From Pseudomonas kitaguniensis (lineage in GTDB: Bacteria; Pseudomonadota; Gammaproteobacteria; Pseudomonadales; Pseudomonadaceae), in the NCBI RefSeq assembly GCF_009296165.1, contig NZ_VUAZ01000081.1, positions 1-59,098 on the forward strand: a stretch of DNA of 59,098 nt, in the 5' to 3' direction. Shown piece by piece: positions 1-7,629 of the stretch (position 1 is its first letter; each line of letters opens with the position of its first letter). Made by a program: the position numbers and the translations under genes. The notes below the pieces were generated by a model, which searched no databases, was not told the DNA's origin, and saw only the letters and a program-made list of their open reading frames with translations.

Positions 1-98
1 TTCACCGAGGCAATCACCGCAGGCGCCAGGCCCGGCAACAACAGGCCGGCGCCAACGGCTTGCATCACGCGGCGACGGCCGAGGTCGAAGTGGCTCAT
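1..98 (-). CDS. N-terminus of a Tat-exported protein, probably PhoD-like alkaline phosphatase (partial)
   Basis: Only the first 32 codons lie in the window, and the gene runs off the left edge. The reading begins MSHFDLGRRRVMQAVGAG and continues with a hydrophobic stretch (GLLLPGLAPAVIA). This is a twin-arginine signal peptide: a basic GRRR followed by a non-charged core. An AGAGGG ribosome binding site lies 6-11 bases before the ATG at 98. From memory of Pseudomonas genomes this N-terminus resembles the PhoD-type alkaline phosphatases, but no catalytic part is visible, so the function is an inference. The gene is divergent from the exonuclease at 435. Confidence 0.5.
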   Translation of the reverse strand, partial: MSHFDLGRRRVMQAVGAGLLLPGLAPAVIASV

Positions 99-434
99 GC
101 AGTTGCCCTCTTGAGTATCAAAAGGGCCACTTAAGCACGGGCGCATGAAGCGGATGTGACACTGATTACAGGCCGATGCAAATCAACTGTGGGAGCGGGC
201 TTGCTCGCGATGGCATCCACTGGGTATTGCTGATGTACCGAGGTGCCTGCATCGCGAGCAAGCCCGCTCCCACAAAAAGCAAAAGCAGCTCTGCTGTGTC
301 TGCAACAGCCGCCGTTGATCTGCTTCAACCACTCAGGCCGCTACAGATGTAGAGCAGCGCCCACCTTCAATCTGATAGAACTTCTAGCCCCACACCCGCC
401 TCATACCTGATAAGCCCACACCCACGGCACGCCC
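99..434. other. Intergenic region, divergent, with one REPIN
   Basis: This 336-base gap lies between two divergent genes. It contains the REP pair described at 189-273 and otherwise no convincing ORF. The 65-residue minus-strand reading across it simply translates the REP palindrome and is not believed. No clear promoter was recognised. Confidence 0.6.
189..273. repeat. REPIN (inverted REP pair)
   Basis: Two REP arms in inverted orientation, GTGGGAGCGGGCTTGC onward at 189-212 and its reverse complement at 251-273, flank a 38-base variable loop. The pair would fold into a long hairpin. The same arm sequence recurs at 3081, 12362, 20702 and 59058, which marks it as a dispersed extragenic palindrome typical of fluorescent pseudomonads. 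Confidence 0.92.
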
Positions 435-1438
435 ATGGATCTCGTCATCGCCCGGCCCGAAGGCCTCTACTGCCCCGCTGGTGATTTCTATATCGATCCC
501 TGGCGCCCGGTTGAACGCTCAGTTATCACCCACGCCCACGGCGACCACGCCCGCACCGGCAACCAGCATTACCTCGCCGCCGCGCCCGGCGAAGGCATTT
601 TGCGCTCGCGCCTGGGCCAGGACATCAACCTGCAAACCCTGGCTTACGGCGAAAAGCTCGTACACCACGGCGTCACCTTAAGTTTTCACCGGCCGGGCAT
701 GTACTCGGCTCAGCCCAAGTGCGCCTGGAGTACCAAGGCGAGGTCTGGGTAGCTTCCGGCGACTACAAAGTTGAACCCGACGGCACCTGCGCGCCTTTCG
801 AGCCGGTGCGATGCCATACGTTTATCACCGAATCGACCTTCGGCCTGCCAATCTACCGCTGGCAACCGCAAGCGCAAATCTTTGCCGGGATCAACGACTG
901 GTGGCAGGCCAACATCGCTGCCGGCAAAGCCAGCGTGTTGTTCTGTTATTCCTTCGGCAAAGCCCAACGCATCCTGCATGGCATCGACGCCAGCATCGGC
1001 CCGATCCTCAGCCACGGTGCCGTTGAGCCGCTGAACCGTGTGTACCGCGAGGCCGGTATCTACATTCCCGAAACGCTCTACGCCGGTGACTTCAACAAGG
1101 CCGACCCACTGCTGCGCCAAGCCTTGATCATCGCCCCGCCGTCCGCTGGCGGCAGCAGTTGGATAAAGCGCTTCGGCGACTACAGCGACGCCTTCGCCAG
1201 CGGCTGGATGCGCCTGCGCGGCACGCGGCGGCGGCGCGGTGTGGACCGGGGTTTTGTACTCTCGGACCATGCCGATTGGCCGGGACTGTTGTGGGCCATC
1301 GAACAAACCGGCGCCGAACGGGTGATGGTCACCCACGGCTCCGTCGGCGTTTTGGTGCGCCACTTGCGCGAGAAAGGCCTGGACGCCCAAGGCTTCACCA
1401 CCGAGTACGGCGATGACGAAGAAGAGGCCACCGCATGA
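435..1438 (+). CDS. Ligase-associated DNA exonuclease, metallo-beta-lactamase fold (frameshifted)
   Basis: A metallo-beta-lactamase-fold nuclease of the bacterial ligase-associated DNA damage response family. The HxHxDH metal site is visible as HAHGDH at residues 33-38. The reading frame breaks near base 690 (residue 86). Adding one C to the short C run there restores a FHPAGHVLGSAQV segment, which carries a conserved metal-ligand histidine, and joins the frame ending at 1438. The repaired protein is 334 residues, about the usual family size. The stop overlaps the ligase ATG (ATGA), so the two genes are translationally coupled. As given, the product would be a 105-residue fragment. I suspect a sequence error rather than a true pseudogene (see findings). 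Confidence 0.85.
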
Positions 1439-3069
1439 AGGCCTTCGCTGAGTTGTACGCCAACCTCGACGCCACGACCTCCAGCAATGCCAAACTGGCC
1501 GCGTTGCAAGCTTACTTTTTGCAGGCTGCGCCAGAAGACGCGGCGTGGGCAGTGTATTTCTTGTCCGGGGGGCGGCCGCGTCAATTGGTGCCCACGCGCC
1601 TGCTGCGCGACATGGCCACCGAAGCGTCGGGCATCGAAGCGTGGCTGTTTGAAGAGAGCTACCAGTCGGTGGGCGACCTGGCCGAAACTATTTCGCTGCT
1701 GTTACCCGAATCGACTTACACCTCGCAAGACGGGCTGGCCGTGTGGCTGGAAGAAAAACTGTTGCCGCTGCGTGGGTTGCCACCGCTGGAACTGGCCGAA
1801 CGCTTGCCCGCGTTATGGGCACAACTGGATCAGCCGAGCTTGATGGTCTGCATCAAGTTGATCACCGGCAGTTTTCGCGTCGGCGTGTCCAAATTACTCG
1901 TCACCCGCGCCCTCGCCGCCATGGCGGATTTGGACAGCAAACGCGTGGCCCAACGGTTGGTGGGCTACACCGACCTGTCGAACCGTCCGACAGCACAGGG
2001 TTACCTCAAGCTGATCGCCGCCGAATCATCCGACGAACATGCGCAACGCGGCGGTCAGCCTTATCCGTTTTTTCTGGCACATGGGCTGGCGCAACCGGTG
2101 GAGCAATTCGACGCCTTGCTCGGTTCGCCGACCGATTGGCAGGTGGAATGGAAGTGGGATGGCATTCGCGCGCAGTTGGTCAAACGTGAGGGCCGGCTGT
2201 GGATCTGGTCGCGCGGCGAAGAGTTGGTCACTGAGCGTTTCCCTGAGCTGCACAGCCTGGTCAGCGGCCTGCCGGATGGCACGGTGATCGACGGTGAAAT
2301 CGTGGGGTGGAAGGACTCGGTACAACCGTTCGCGTTGCTGCAACAGCGCATCGGCCGCAAGACCCTGAGCAAAAAAGTCCTAGAGGATGCACCGGTCGCG
2401 GTGCTGGCCTACGACCTGCTTGAGCATCAGGGCGACGACTGGCGCAACCACACGCAAGGTGAGCGCCGCGCCCAGCTTGAAAAAGTCATCGCGGCCTGCA
2501 ATCAACCGGTGCTGCAAGCCTCGCCGCTACTGACGGGCACGACGTGGCAGGCGCTGGCCGAACAGCGTGAAGACTCGCGCCGCCTCGGCGTGGAAGGCAT
2601 GATGCTCAAGGCGCGCGACGGCCTGTACGGCGTGGGCCGCACCAAAGACATGGGCGTGTGGTGGAAATGGAAGGTCGACCCGTTCAGCGTTGACGCGGTG
2701 TTGATTTACGCGCAGCGCGGGCACGGCCGACGGGCCAGCCTTTACAGCGACTACACGTTTGCGGTGTGGGACGGCGCGCCCGGCAGTGAACGCACGCTGG
2801 TGCCATTTGCCAAAGCCTATTCAGGCTTGACTGACGAAGAGATGCGCAAGGTTGATGCGATCGTGCGCAAAACCACGTTGGAAAAGTTTGGCCCGGTCAG
2901 CAGTGTGACCCCAAGCATGGTGTTTGAGTTGGGCTTCGAGGGCATCGCCTTGTCCAAGCGCCACAAGAGCGGCATTGCGGTGCGGTTTCCGAGGATGTTG
3001 CGCTGGCGGCAGGATAAGCGCGTGGAAGAAGCCGACACGCTGGTCACGCTGCAGGACTTATTGAGCTGA
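1435..3069 (+). CDS. ATP-dependent DNA ligase (ligase-associated repair type)
   Basis: An intact 544-residue ATP-dependent DNA ligase. It has an N-terminal all-alpha domain, then an adenylation domain with the nucleotidyl-lysine motif KWDG (Lys about 240), the downstream IDGEIV motif (about 286) and EGMMLK (about 387), and a C-terminal OB domain. This is the accessory ligase that bacteria keep alongside the NAD-dependent LigA, in the exonuclease/ligase/helicase/phosphoesterase repair set. It seals nicks and is inferred to act in the repair of damaged or cross-linked DNA. The start at 1435 overlaps the exonuclease stop. Its usual helicase and phosphoesterase partners lie 4.5 kb downstream, after a transporter operon. 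Confidence 0.93.
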   Translation: MKAFAELYANLDATTSSNAKLAALQAYFLQAAPEDAAWAVYFLSGGRPRQLVPTRLLRDMATEASGIEAWLFEESYQSVGDLAETISLLLPESTYTSQDGLAVWLEEKLLPLRGLPPLELAERLPALWAQLDQPSLMVCIKLITGSFRVGVSKLLVTRALAAMADLDSKRVAQRLVGYTDLSNRPTAQGYLKLIAAESSDEHAQRGGQPYPFFLAHGLAQPVEQFDALLGSPTDWQVEWKWDGIRAQLVKREGRLWIWSRGEELVTERFPELHSLVSGLPDGTVIDGEIVGWKDSVQPFALLQQRIGRKTLSKKVLEDAPVAVLAYDLLEHQGDDWRNHTQGERRAQLEKVIAACNQPVLQASPLLTGTTWQALAEQREDSRRLGVEGMMLKARDGLYGVGRTKDMGVWWKWKVDPFSVDAVLIYAQRGHGRRASLYSDYTFAVWDGAPGSERTLVPFAKAYSGLTDEEMRKVDAIVRKTTLEKFGPVSSVTPSMVFELGFEGIALSKRHKSGIAVRFPRMLRWRQDKRVEEADTLVTLQDLLS

Positions 3070-3080
3070 GATAAATCCCC

Positions 3081-3169
3081 TGTGGGAGCGGGCTTGCTCG
3101 CGAATGCGATTGTTCAGTTACAGATGAGTTGACTGACCCGACACATTCGCGAGCAAGCCCGCTCCCACA
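3081..3169. repeat. REPIN (inverted REP pair)
   Basis: Inverted REP arms at 3081-3106 and 3144-3169 are near-perfect complements of each other, including the TGTGGGAGCGGGCTTGC core. They are separated by a 37-base loop. The element sits between the ligase stop and the transporter promoter and could act as a weak transcript boundary. Confidence 0.9.
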
Positions 3170-3295
3170 TTCCGATCTGCGCATGATCCAAAACAGTGCG
3201 CTCAATTTTCGACGCCCATTTTCGGGCATCTCCTACACTCATAACGGCCTTATCCCACCTTTTAAAACGCTAATTCGCAGCGACATTCGGAACTA

Positions 3296-3311
3296 TGGTG
3301 CAGAAATTGCT
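3296..3311 (+). promoter_or_regulatory. Candidate sigma-54 (RpoN) promoter of the amino acid transporter operon
   Basis: The sequence TGGTGCAGAAATTGCT matches the -24/-12 layout: GG and GC are spaced exactly as in TGGCACG-N4-TTGC, and the -12 half TTGCT is perfect. Transcription would begin near 3322, leaving a leader of about 70 bases before the ATG at 3392. Sigma-54 control of basic amino acid transport is established for argT in enterics. Here it is inferred from the sequence match only. Confidence 0.5.
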
Positions 3312-3391
3312 ACTTGTGATCCGTCTGACAGCGTTCAGTAACAGTCCTAAACGCGCCACAAGCGCTTATCTTGGTTTCCAGGGATTACATA

Positions 3392-4171
3392 ATGAAAAAA
3401 GCATTGCTGACCCTTTCTGCACTGGCTCTGTGCATGGCTGCTGGTGTTGCTACAGCCAAGGAATACAAGGAATTGCGTTTTGGTGTCGACCCTTCCTACG
3501 CGCCGTTCGAATCCAAGGCGGCTGACGGCAGCCTGGTGGGCTTCGATATCGACTTGGGCAATGCGATCTGCGCCGAGCTGAAGGTCAAGTGCAAATGGGT
3601 CGAAAGTGACTTCGACGGCATGATTCCAGGCCTCAATGCCAACAAGTTTGATGGCGTGATTTCCTCAATGACCGTGACCGCAGCCCGTGAAAAGGCGATC
3701 GACTTCTCCAACGAGCTGTTCTCCGGCCCGACTTCCCTGGTGTTCAAAAAAGGCGCTGGTTATTCAACGCCTGAGTCCCTCAAAGGCAAATCGGTCGGTT
3801 ACGAGCAGGGCACTATTCAAGAAGCCTACGCCAAGGCCGTGCTCGACAAAGCCGGTGTGACCACCAAGGCCTACGCCAACCAGGACCAGGTTTACGCCGA
3901 CCTGACTTCCGGCCGTTTGGACGCTTCGGTGCAGGACATGCTGCAAGCTGAACTGGGCTTCTTGAAGTCCCCGGCAGGCGCTGGCTACGAAGTCAGTGCG
4001 GCAATTGATGACCCATTGCTGCCGTCGAAAACTGCGGTCGGTATCAAAAAAGGTAACAAAGACCTCAAGGCCTTGCTGGATAAAGGTATCAAAGCGTTAC
4101 ACGATGATGGCACCTACGCCACTATCCAGAAGAAACACTTCGGCGATCTGAACCTGTACAGCGGTAAATAA
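3392..4171 (+). CDS. ABC transporter periplasmic substrate-binding protein, Lys/Arg/Orn/His type
   Basis: A periplasmic solute-binding protein of family 3. It has an N-terminal Sec signal peptide (MKKALLTLSALALCMAAG, cleavage probably after ATA), followed by the typical start of the mature domain, LRFGVDPSYAPFESK. The GFDIDLGNAICAEL and DFDGMIPGLNANKFDG segments match HisJ/ArgT-like proteins. The mature size of about 238 residues is normal. The start is ATG 3392, eight bases after AGGGA, not the earlier in-frame codon at 3371. It heads the operon with two permeases, a deacylase and an ATPase. Exact substrate specificity cannot be read from the sequence. Confidence 0.9.
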   Translation: MKKALLTLSALALCMAAGVATAKEYKELRFGVDPSYAPFESKAADGSLVGFDIDLGNAICAELKVKCKWVESDFDGMIPGLNANKFDGVISSMTVTAAREKAIDFSNELFSGPTSLVFKKGAGYSTPESLKGKSVGYEQGTIQEAYAKAVLDKAGVTTKAYANQDQVYADLTSGRLDASVQDMLQAELGFLKSPAGAGYEVSAAIDDPLLPSKTAVGIKKGNKDLKALLDKGIKALHDDGTYATIQKKHFGDLNLYSGK

Positions 4172-4178
4172 CACCCTG

Positions 4179-4209
4179 GCGCCCATCTTTTTCAGGTGGG
4201 CGCTTTTTT
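4179..4209 (+). terminator. Intercistronic Rho-independent terminator or attenuator
   Basis: A GCGCCCA / TGGGCGC stem (4179-4185 and 4197-4203) with an 11-base loop is followed by six T. It lies between the binding-protein gene and the permease genes. Partial termination here would give the usual excess of binding protein over membrane components. Confidence 0.8.
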
Positions 4210-4230
4210 GTCGCCATAGGTCCTGAATTC

Positions 4231-4959
4231 ATGTTTGAAGATCTTTTGCAAACCCTGGGGCTGAGTGCCTTCAGTTTGAAGGGGTTCGGCCCACTGTTGC
4301 TGCAAGGTACGTGGATGACCATCAAATTGTCGGTCGCCTCGCTGGCCGTCAGTGTGTTGCTGGGCCTGCTTGGCGCCAGCGCCAAATTGTCCCGCGTAAG
4401 CCTGATCCGCATCCCCGCCCAGCTCTACACCACCCTGATTCGCGGCGTGCCCGACCTGGTGCTGATGCTGCTGATTTTTTACAGCCTGCAAATCTGGCTG
4501 ACTGGTTTTACCGACTTTATGGAATGGGACTACATCGAGATCGACCCATTCAGCGCAGGCGTCATCACCCTGGGCTTTATCTACGGTGCTTATTTCACCG
4601 AGACTTTTCGCGGCGCGATTCTCGCGGTGCCGCGTGGCCAACTGGAAGCGGCAACCGCCTATGGCCTCAAGCGTGGGCAGCGGTTTCGCTACGTGACCTT
4701 CCCGCAGATGATGCGCTTTGCCTTGCCGGGCATCGGCAACAACTGGATGGTGATGCTCAAGGCCACGGCGCTGGTGTCGATCATCGGCCTGGCCGACTTG
4801 GTCAAGGCGGCGCAGGACGCTGGCAAGAGCACCTATCAACTGTTCTATTTTTTGGTGATCGCGGCGTTTATCTACCTGCTGATCACCAGCGCCTCGAACT
4901 TCGTGCTGCGCCGGCTTGAACGGCGCTACTCCGCCGGGTCCAGGGAGGCCGTGCGATGA
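4231..4959 (+). CDS. ABC transporter permease, HisQ type
   Basis: An inner-membrane permease of 242 residues with about five hydrophobic segments. It carries the EAA-loop signature of polar amino acid permeases (EAATAYGLKRGQRFRYVTFPQ region, about residues 149-168), which contacts the ATPase. Family members pair with a HisM-type partner to form the channel. No strong ribosome binding site is visible before the ATG at 4231, and translation may depend on the preceding leader. The stop overlaps the next start by ATGA. Confidence 0.9.
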   Translation: MFEDLLQTLGLSAFSLKGFGPLLLQGTWMTIKLSVASLAVSVLLGLLGASAKLSRVSLIRIPAQLYTTLIRGVPDLVLMLLIFYSLQIWLTGFTDFMEWDYIEIDPFSAGVITLGFIYGAYFTETFRGAILAVPRGQLEAATAYGLKRGQRFRYVTFPQMMRFALPGIGNNWMVMLKATALVSIIGLADLVKAAQDAGKSTYQLFYFLVIAAFIYLLITSASNFVLRRLERRYSAGSREAVR

Positions 4960-5666
4960 TCGAACTTCTGCAGCAATACTGGCGGCCCTTCCTTTATAGC
5001 GACGGCCAACACATTACCGGGCTGGCGATGACGATGTGGCTGCTCAGCGCCTCGCTCGTCATCGGGTTTTTGGTGTCGATCCCGCTGTCCATCGCGCGCG
5101 TGTCGCGCAAACGCTACGTGCGCTGGCCGGTGCAGTTCTACACCTACCTGTTTCGCGGCACGCCGCTGTATATCCAATTGCTGATCTGCTACACCGGCAT
5201 TTACAGCATTGCGGCGGTGCGCGCGCAGCCGTTGCTGGATGCGTTTTTTCGCGATGCGATGAACTGCACCATCCTCGCGTTTGCGCTGAACACCTGCGCC
5301 TACACCACCGAAATTTTCGCCGGGGCGATCCGCAGCATGGCGCATGGCGAAGTCGAAGCCGCCAAGGCCTACGGCTTAAGCGGCTGGAAGCTCTATGCCT
5401 ACGTGATCATGCCGTCGGCGCTGCGCCGTTCGTTGCCGTATTACAGCAATGAAGTGATCCTGATGCTGCACTCGACCACGGTGGCGTTTACCGCGACGGT
5501 GCCCGACATTCTCAAAGTGGCCCGGGACGCCAACTCGGCCACCTACATGACCTTTCAATCGTTCGGTATCGCTGCGCTGATCTACTTGACCGTGACGTTT
5601 GCGCTGGTTGGATTGTTTCGCCTGGCGGAACGCCGTTGGCTGGCGTTTCTCGGGCCGAACCATTAA
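4956..5666 (+). CDS. ABC transporter permease, HisM type
   Basis: The second inner-membrane permease, 236 residues with several membrane segments. Its EAA loop reads EVEAAKAYGLSGWKLYAYVI. An early LFRGTPLYIQLLICY segment is a hallmark of HisM/GlnP-like subunits. It starts at the ATGA overlap with the HisQ-type gene, so the two permeases are translationally coupled. It is expected to form a heterodimer with that protein and receive amino acids from the binding protein at 3392. Confidence 0.9.
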   Translation: MIELLQQYWRPFLYSDGQHITGLAMTMWLLSASLVIGFLVSIPLSIARVSRKRYVRWPVQFYTYLFRGTPLYIQLLICYTGIYSIAAVRAQPLLDAFFRDAMNCTILAFALNTCAYTTEIFAGAIRSMAHGEVEAAKAYGLSGWKLYAYVIMPSALRRSLPYYSNEVILMLHSTTVAFTATVPDILKVARDANSATYMTFQSFGIAALIYLTVTFALVGLFRLAERRWLAFLGPNH

Positions 5667-5675
5667 GGAGCACCT

Positions 5676-6794
5676 ATGCGTCATCAGGTTCACCCACTGA
5701 TCGCGCCGGTGCCAGGCACGGCGCGGCAAATTCACAGTTTTCACTTCGGCCCGGAACACAGCGACGGCAAGGTCTACATCCAGGCCTCACTGCATGCCGA
5801 CGAACTGCCGGGCATGCTGGTGGCCTGGCACCTCAAGGCGCGCCTGGCGCAACTGGCCGCAGCCGGGCGTTTGCGCAGCGAAATCGTGCTGGTGCCGATC
5901 GCCAACCCGGTGGGCCTGGAACAGGTGTTGATGGACATTCCCCTGGGCCGCTACGAGCTGGAAAGCGGGCAGAACTTCAATCGGCTGTTTGTCGACCTCA
6001 GTGAAGACGTCGGCAACCGCGTCGAAGACCTGCTGGGGGATGATGCGCAATACAACGCGCAGATGATTCGCGCCGCACTGTTCTGCGCGCTGGCCGAGCA
6101 AACCGCCGAGACCCAATTGCAATCGCAACGGCTGGTGCTGCAACGTCTGGCCTGCGATGCCGACATGGTGCTCGACCTGCATTGCGACTTCGAAGCCGTG
6201 GCGCACCTGTACACCACGCCCGAGGCCTGGCCGCAGGTGGAACCGCTGGCGCGGTATATCGGCTCGGAAGCGAACTTGCTGGCGACCGATTCCGGCGGGC
6301 AGTCCTTCGATGAATGTTTCACCTTGGTCTGGTGGCAGTTGCAAAAACGCTTCGGCGAGCGCTTCCCGATTCCGATGGGCAGCTTTTCGGTGACGCTCGA
6401 ACTGCGCGGCCAAGGTGACGTCAACCACGGTTTGGCCAGCCTCGACTGCCAGGCGATCATCGACTATTTGACCCACTTCGGCGCAATTGAAGGCGACGTG
6501 GCGCCACTGCCCGACCTGCCCTACCCGGCCACGCCGCTGGCGGGTGTGGAGCCTGTGACCACGCCGGTTGGCGGTTTGCTGGTGTTCAGCGCGCTGCCGG
6601 GTGAATACCTGGAAGCCGGGCAACTGATTGCCGAAGTCATCGACCCTATTACTGACCGCGTAACGCCTGTGCTGTGTAAAAACGCCGGCCTGCTTTACGC
6701 CCGCTCGCTACGGCGCATGGCCACAGCCGGGATGGTCATCAGCCATGTCGCAGGCTCAGAGGCCTACCGCAGCGGCTACCTACTTTCGCCTTGA
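5676..6794 (+). CDS. Succinylglutamate desuccinylase/aspartoacylase family zinc hydrolase
   Basis: A 372-residue member of the AstE/aspartoacylase (M14-like) family. An HADE motif ([11 protein letters not shown], about residues 37-47) supplies two zinc ligands. A later [13 protein letters not shown] segment (about 167-179) supplies the third. Family enzymes remove acyl groups from amino acids or cleave related amide bonds. The ATG at 5676 follows a GGAG ribosome binding site. It is unusual in sitting between the permease and ATPase genes of an amino acid importer, which suggests that the cargo is, or includes, an acylated amino acid or similar conjugate. That role is inferred. Confidence 0.85.
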   Translation: MRHQVHPLIAPVPGTARQIHSFHFGPEHSDGKVYIQASLHADELPGMLVAWHLKARLAQLAAAGRLRSEIVLVPIANPVGLEQVLMDIPLGRYELESGQNFNRLFVDLSEDVGNRVEDLLGDDAQYNAQMIRAALFCALAEQTAETQLQSQRLVLQRLACDADMVLDLHCDFEAVAHLYTTPEAWPQVEPLARYIGSEANLLATDSGGQSFDECFTLVWWQLQKRFGERFPIPMGSFSVTLELRGQGDVNHGLASLDCQAIIDYLTHFGAIEGDVAPLPDLPYPATPLAGVEPVTTPVGGLLVFSALPGEYLEAGQLIAEVIDPITDRVTPVLCKNAGLLYARSLRRMATAGMVISHVAGSEAYRSGYLLSP

Positions 6795-6807
6795 GGATGC
6801 ACGCCCC

Positions 6808-7572
6808 ATGTACAAATTGACCGTTGAAGGCCTGCATAAAAGCTATGGCGACAACCCAGTGCTTAAAGGTGTTTCGCTCAAGGCCAAGACCGGTGACGTG
6901 ATCAGCCTGATCGGCGCCAGCGGCTCGGGCAAGAGCACCTTTTTACGCTGCATCAACTTTTTGGAAACCCCCAACGACGGCGCGATGACCCTCGACGGCC
7001 AACAGATCCGCATGGTCAGCGACCGCGAGGGCATGCGCGTGGCCGATGACGCCGAGCTGCAACGCCTGCGCACGCGGCTGGCGATGGTGTTCCAGCATTT
7101 CAACTTGTGGAGCCACATGAGCGTGCTCGAAAACATCACCATGGCCCCGCGCCGGGTGCTGGGCTGTAGCAAGAAGGACGCCGAGGACCGCGCGCGGCGC
7201 TACCTCGACAAGGTGGGCTTGCCGGCGCGCGTGGCCGATCAATACCCGGCGTTCCTCTCTGGTGGCCAGCAGCAACGGGTGGCCATCGCCCGCGCCTTGG
7301 CGATGGAACCTGAGGTGATGCTGTTCGACGAACCGACCTCGGCGCTCGACCCGGAGCTGGTCGGTGAAGTGTTGAAGGTGATTCAGGGGCTGGCCGAGGA
7401 AGGCCGCACGATGATCATGGTCACCCACGAAATGAGCTTTGCACGCAAGGTTTCCAACCAGGTGTTGTTTCTGCACCAGGGCCTGGTGGAAGAGCAAGGC
7501 ACGCCGGAGGATGTGCTGGGCAATCCGAAGAGCGAACGCCTGCGACAGTTCCTGAGCGGCAATTTGAAGTAA
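6808..7572 (+). CDS. ABC transporter ATP-binding protein, HisP type
   Basis: A 254-residue ATPase of the polar amino acid ABC family. It has a Walker A motif GASGSGKST (36-44), the signature [15 protein letters not shown] and Walker [13 protein letters not shown]. The start is chosen as ATG 6808, because a GAGGA site lies upstream and [14 protein letters not shown] is the normal family N-terminus. The longer reading from 6745 overlaps the deacylase end and is rejected. It powers import through the two permeases encoded upstream. Confidence 0.93.
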   Translation: MYKLTVEGLHKSYGDNPVLKGVSLKAKTGDVISLIGASGSGKSTFLRCINFLETPNDGAMTLDGQQIRMVSDREGMRVADDAELQRLRTRLAMVFQHFNLWSHMSVLENITMAPRRVLGCSKKDAEDRARRYLDKVGLPARVADQYPAFLSGGQQQRVAIARALAMEPEVMLFDEPTSALDPELVGEVLKVIQGLAEEGRTMIMVTHEMSFARKVSNQVLFLHQGLVEEQGTPEDVLGNPKSERLRQFLSGNLK

Positions 7573-7585
7573 ACCTTTACCTCGC

Positions 7586-7614
7586 CTGGAGGGTCTTTGA
7601 CTTAGAGCCTCCAG
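7586..7614 (+). terminator. Weak hairpin at the end of the ABC operon
   Basis: CTGGAGG (7586-7592) and CCTCCAG (7608-7614) are perfect complements around a 15-base loop, just after the ATPase stop. No T-run follows, so intrinsic termination is uncertain. It could simply slow transcription before the helicase gene. Confidence 0.35.
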
Positions 7615-7629
7615 AGCGTCCGCTGCCGC

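Larger units (their letters stand above)
3070..3391. other. Intergenic region with REPIN and promoter of the ABC operon
   Basis: A 322-base gap after the ligase. It holds the REPIN at 3081-3169 and, further right, the sigma-54-like promoter candidate at 3296-3311 that would drive the transporter operon. Short plus-strand readings across it are not supported as genes. Confidence 0.6.

Noticed and set aside
131..328. A 65-residue minus-strand reading near the left edge
   Set aside because: It translates the REPIN and its loop, has no ribosome binding site, and its residues follow the repeat sequence.
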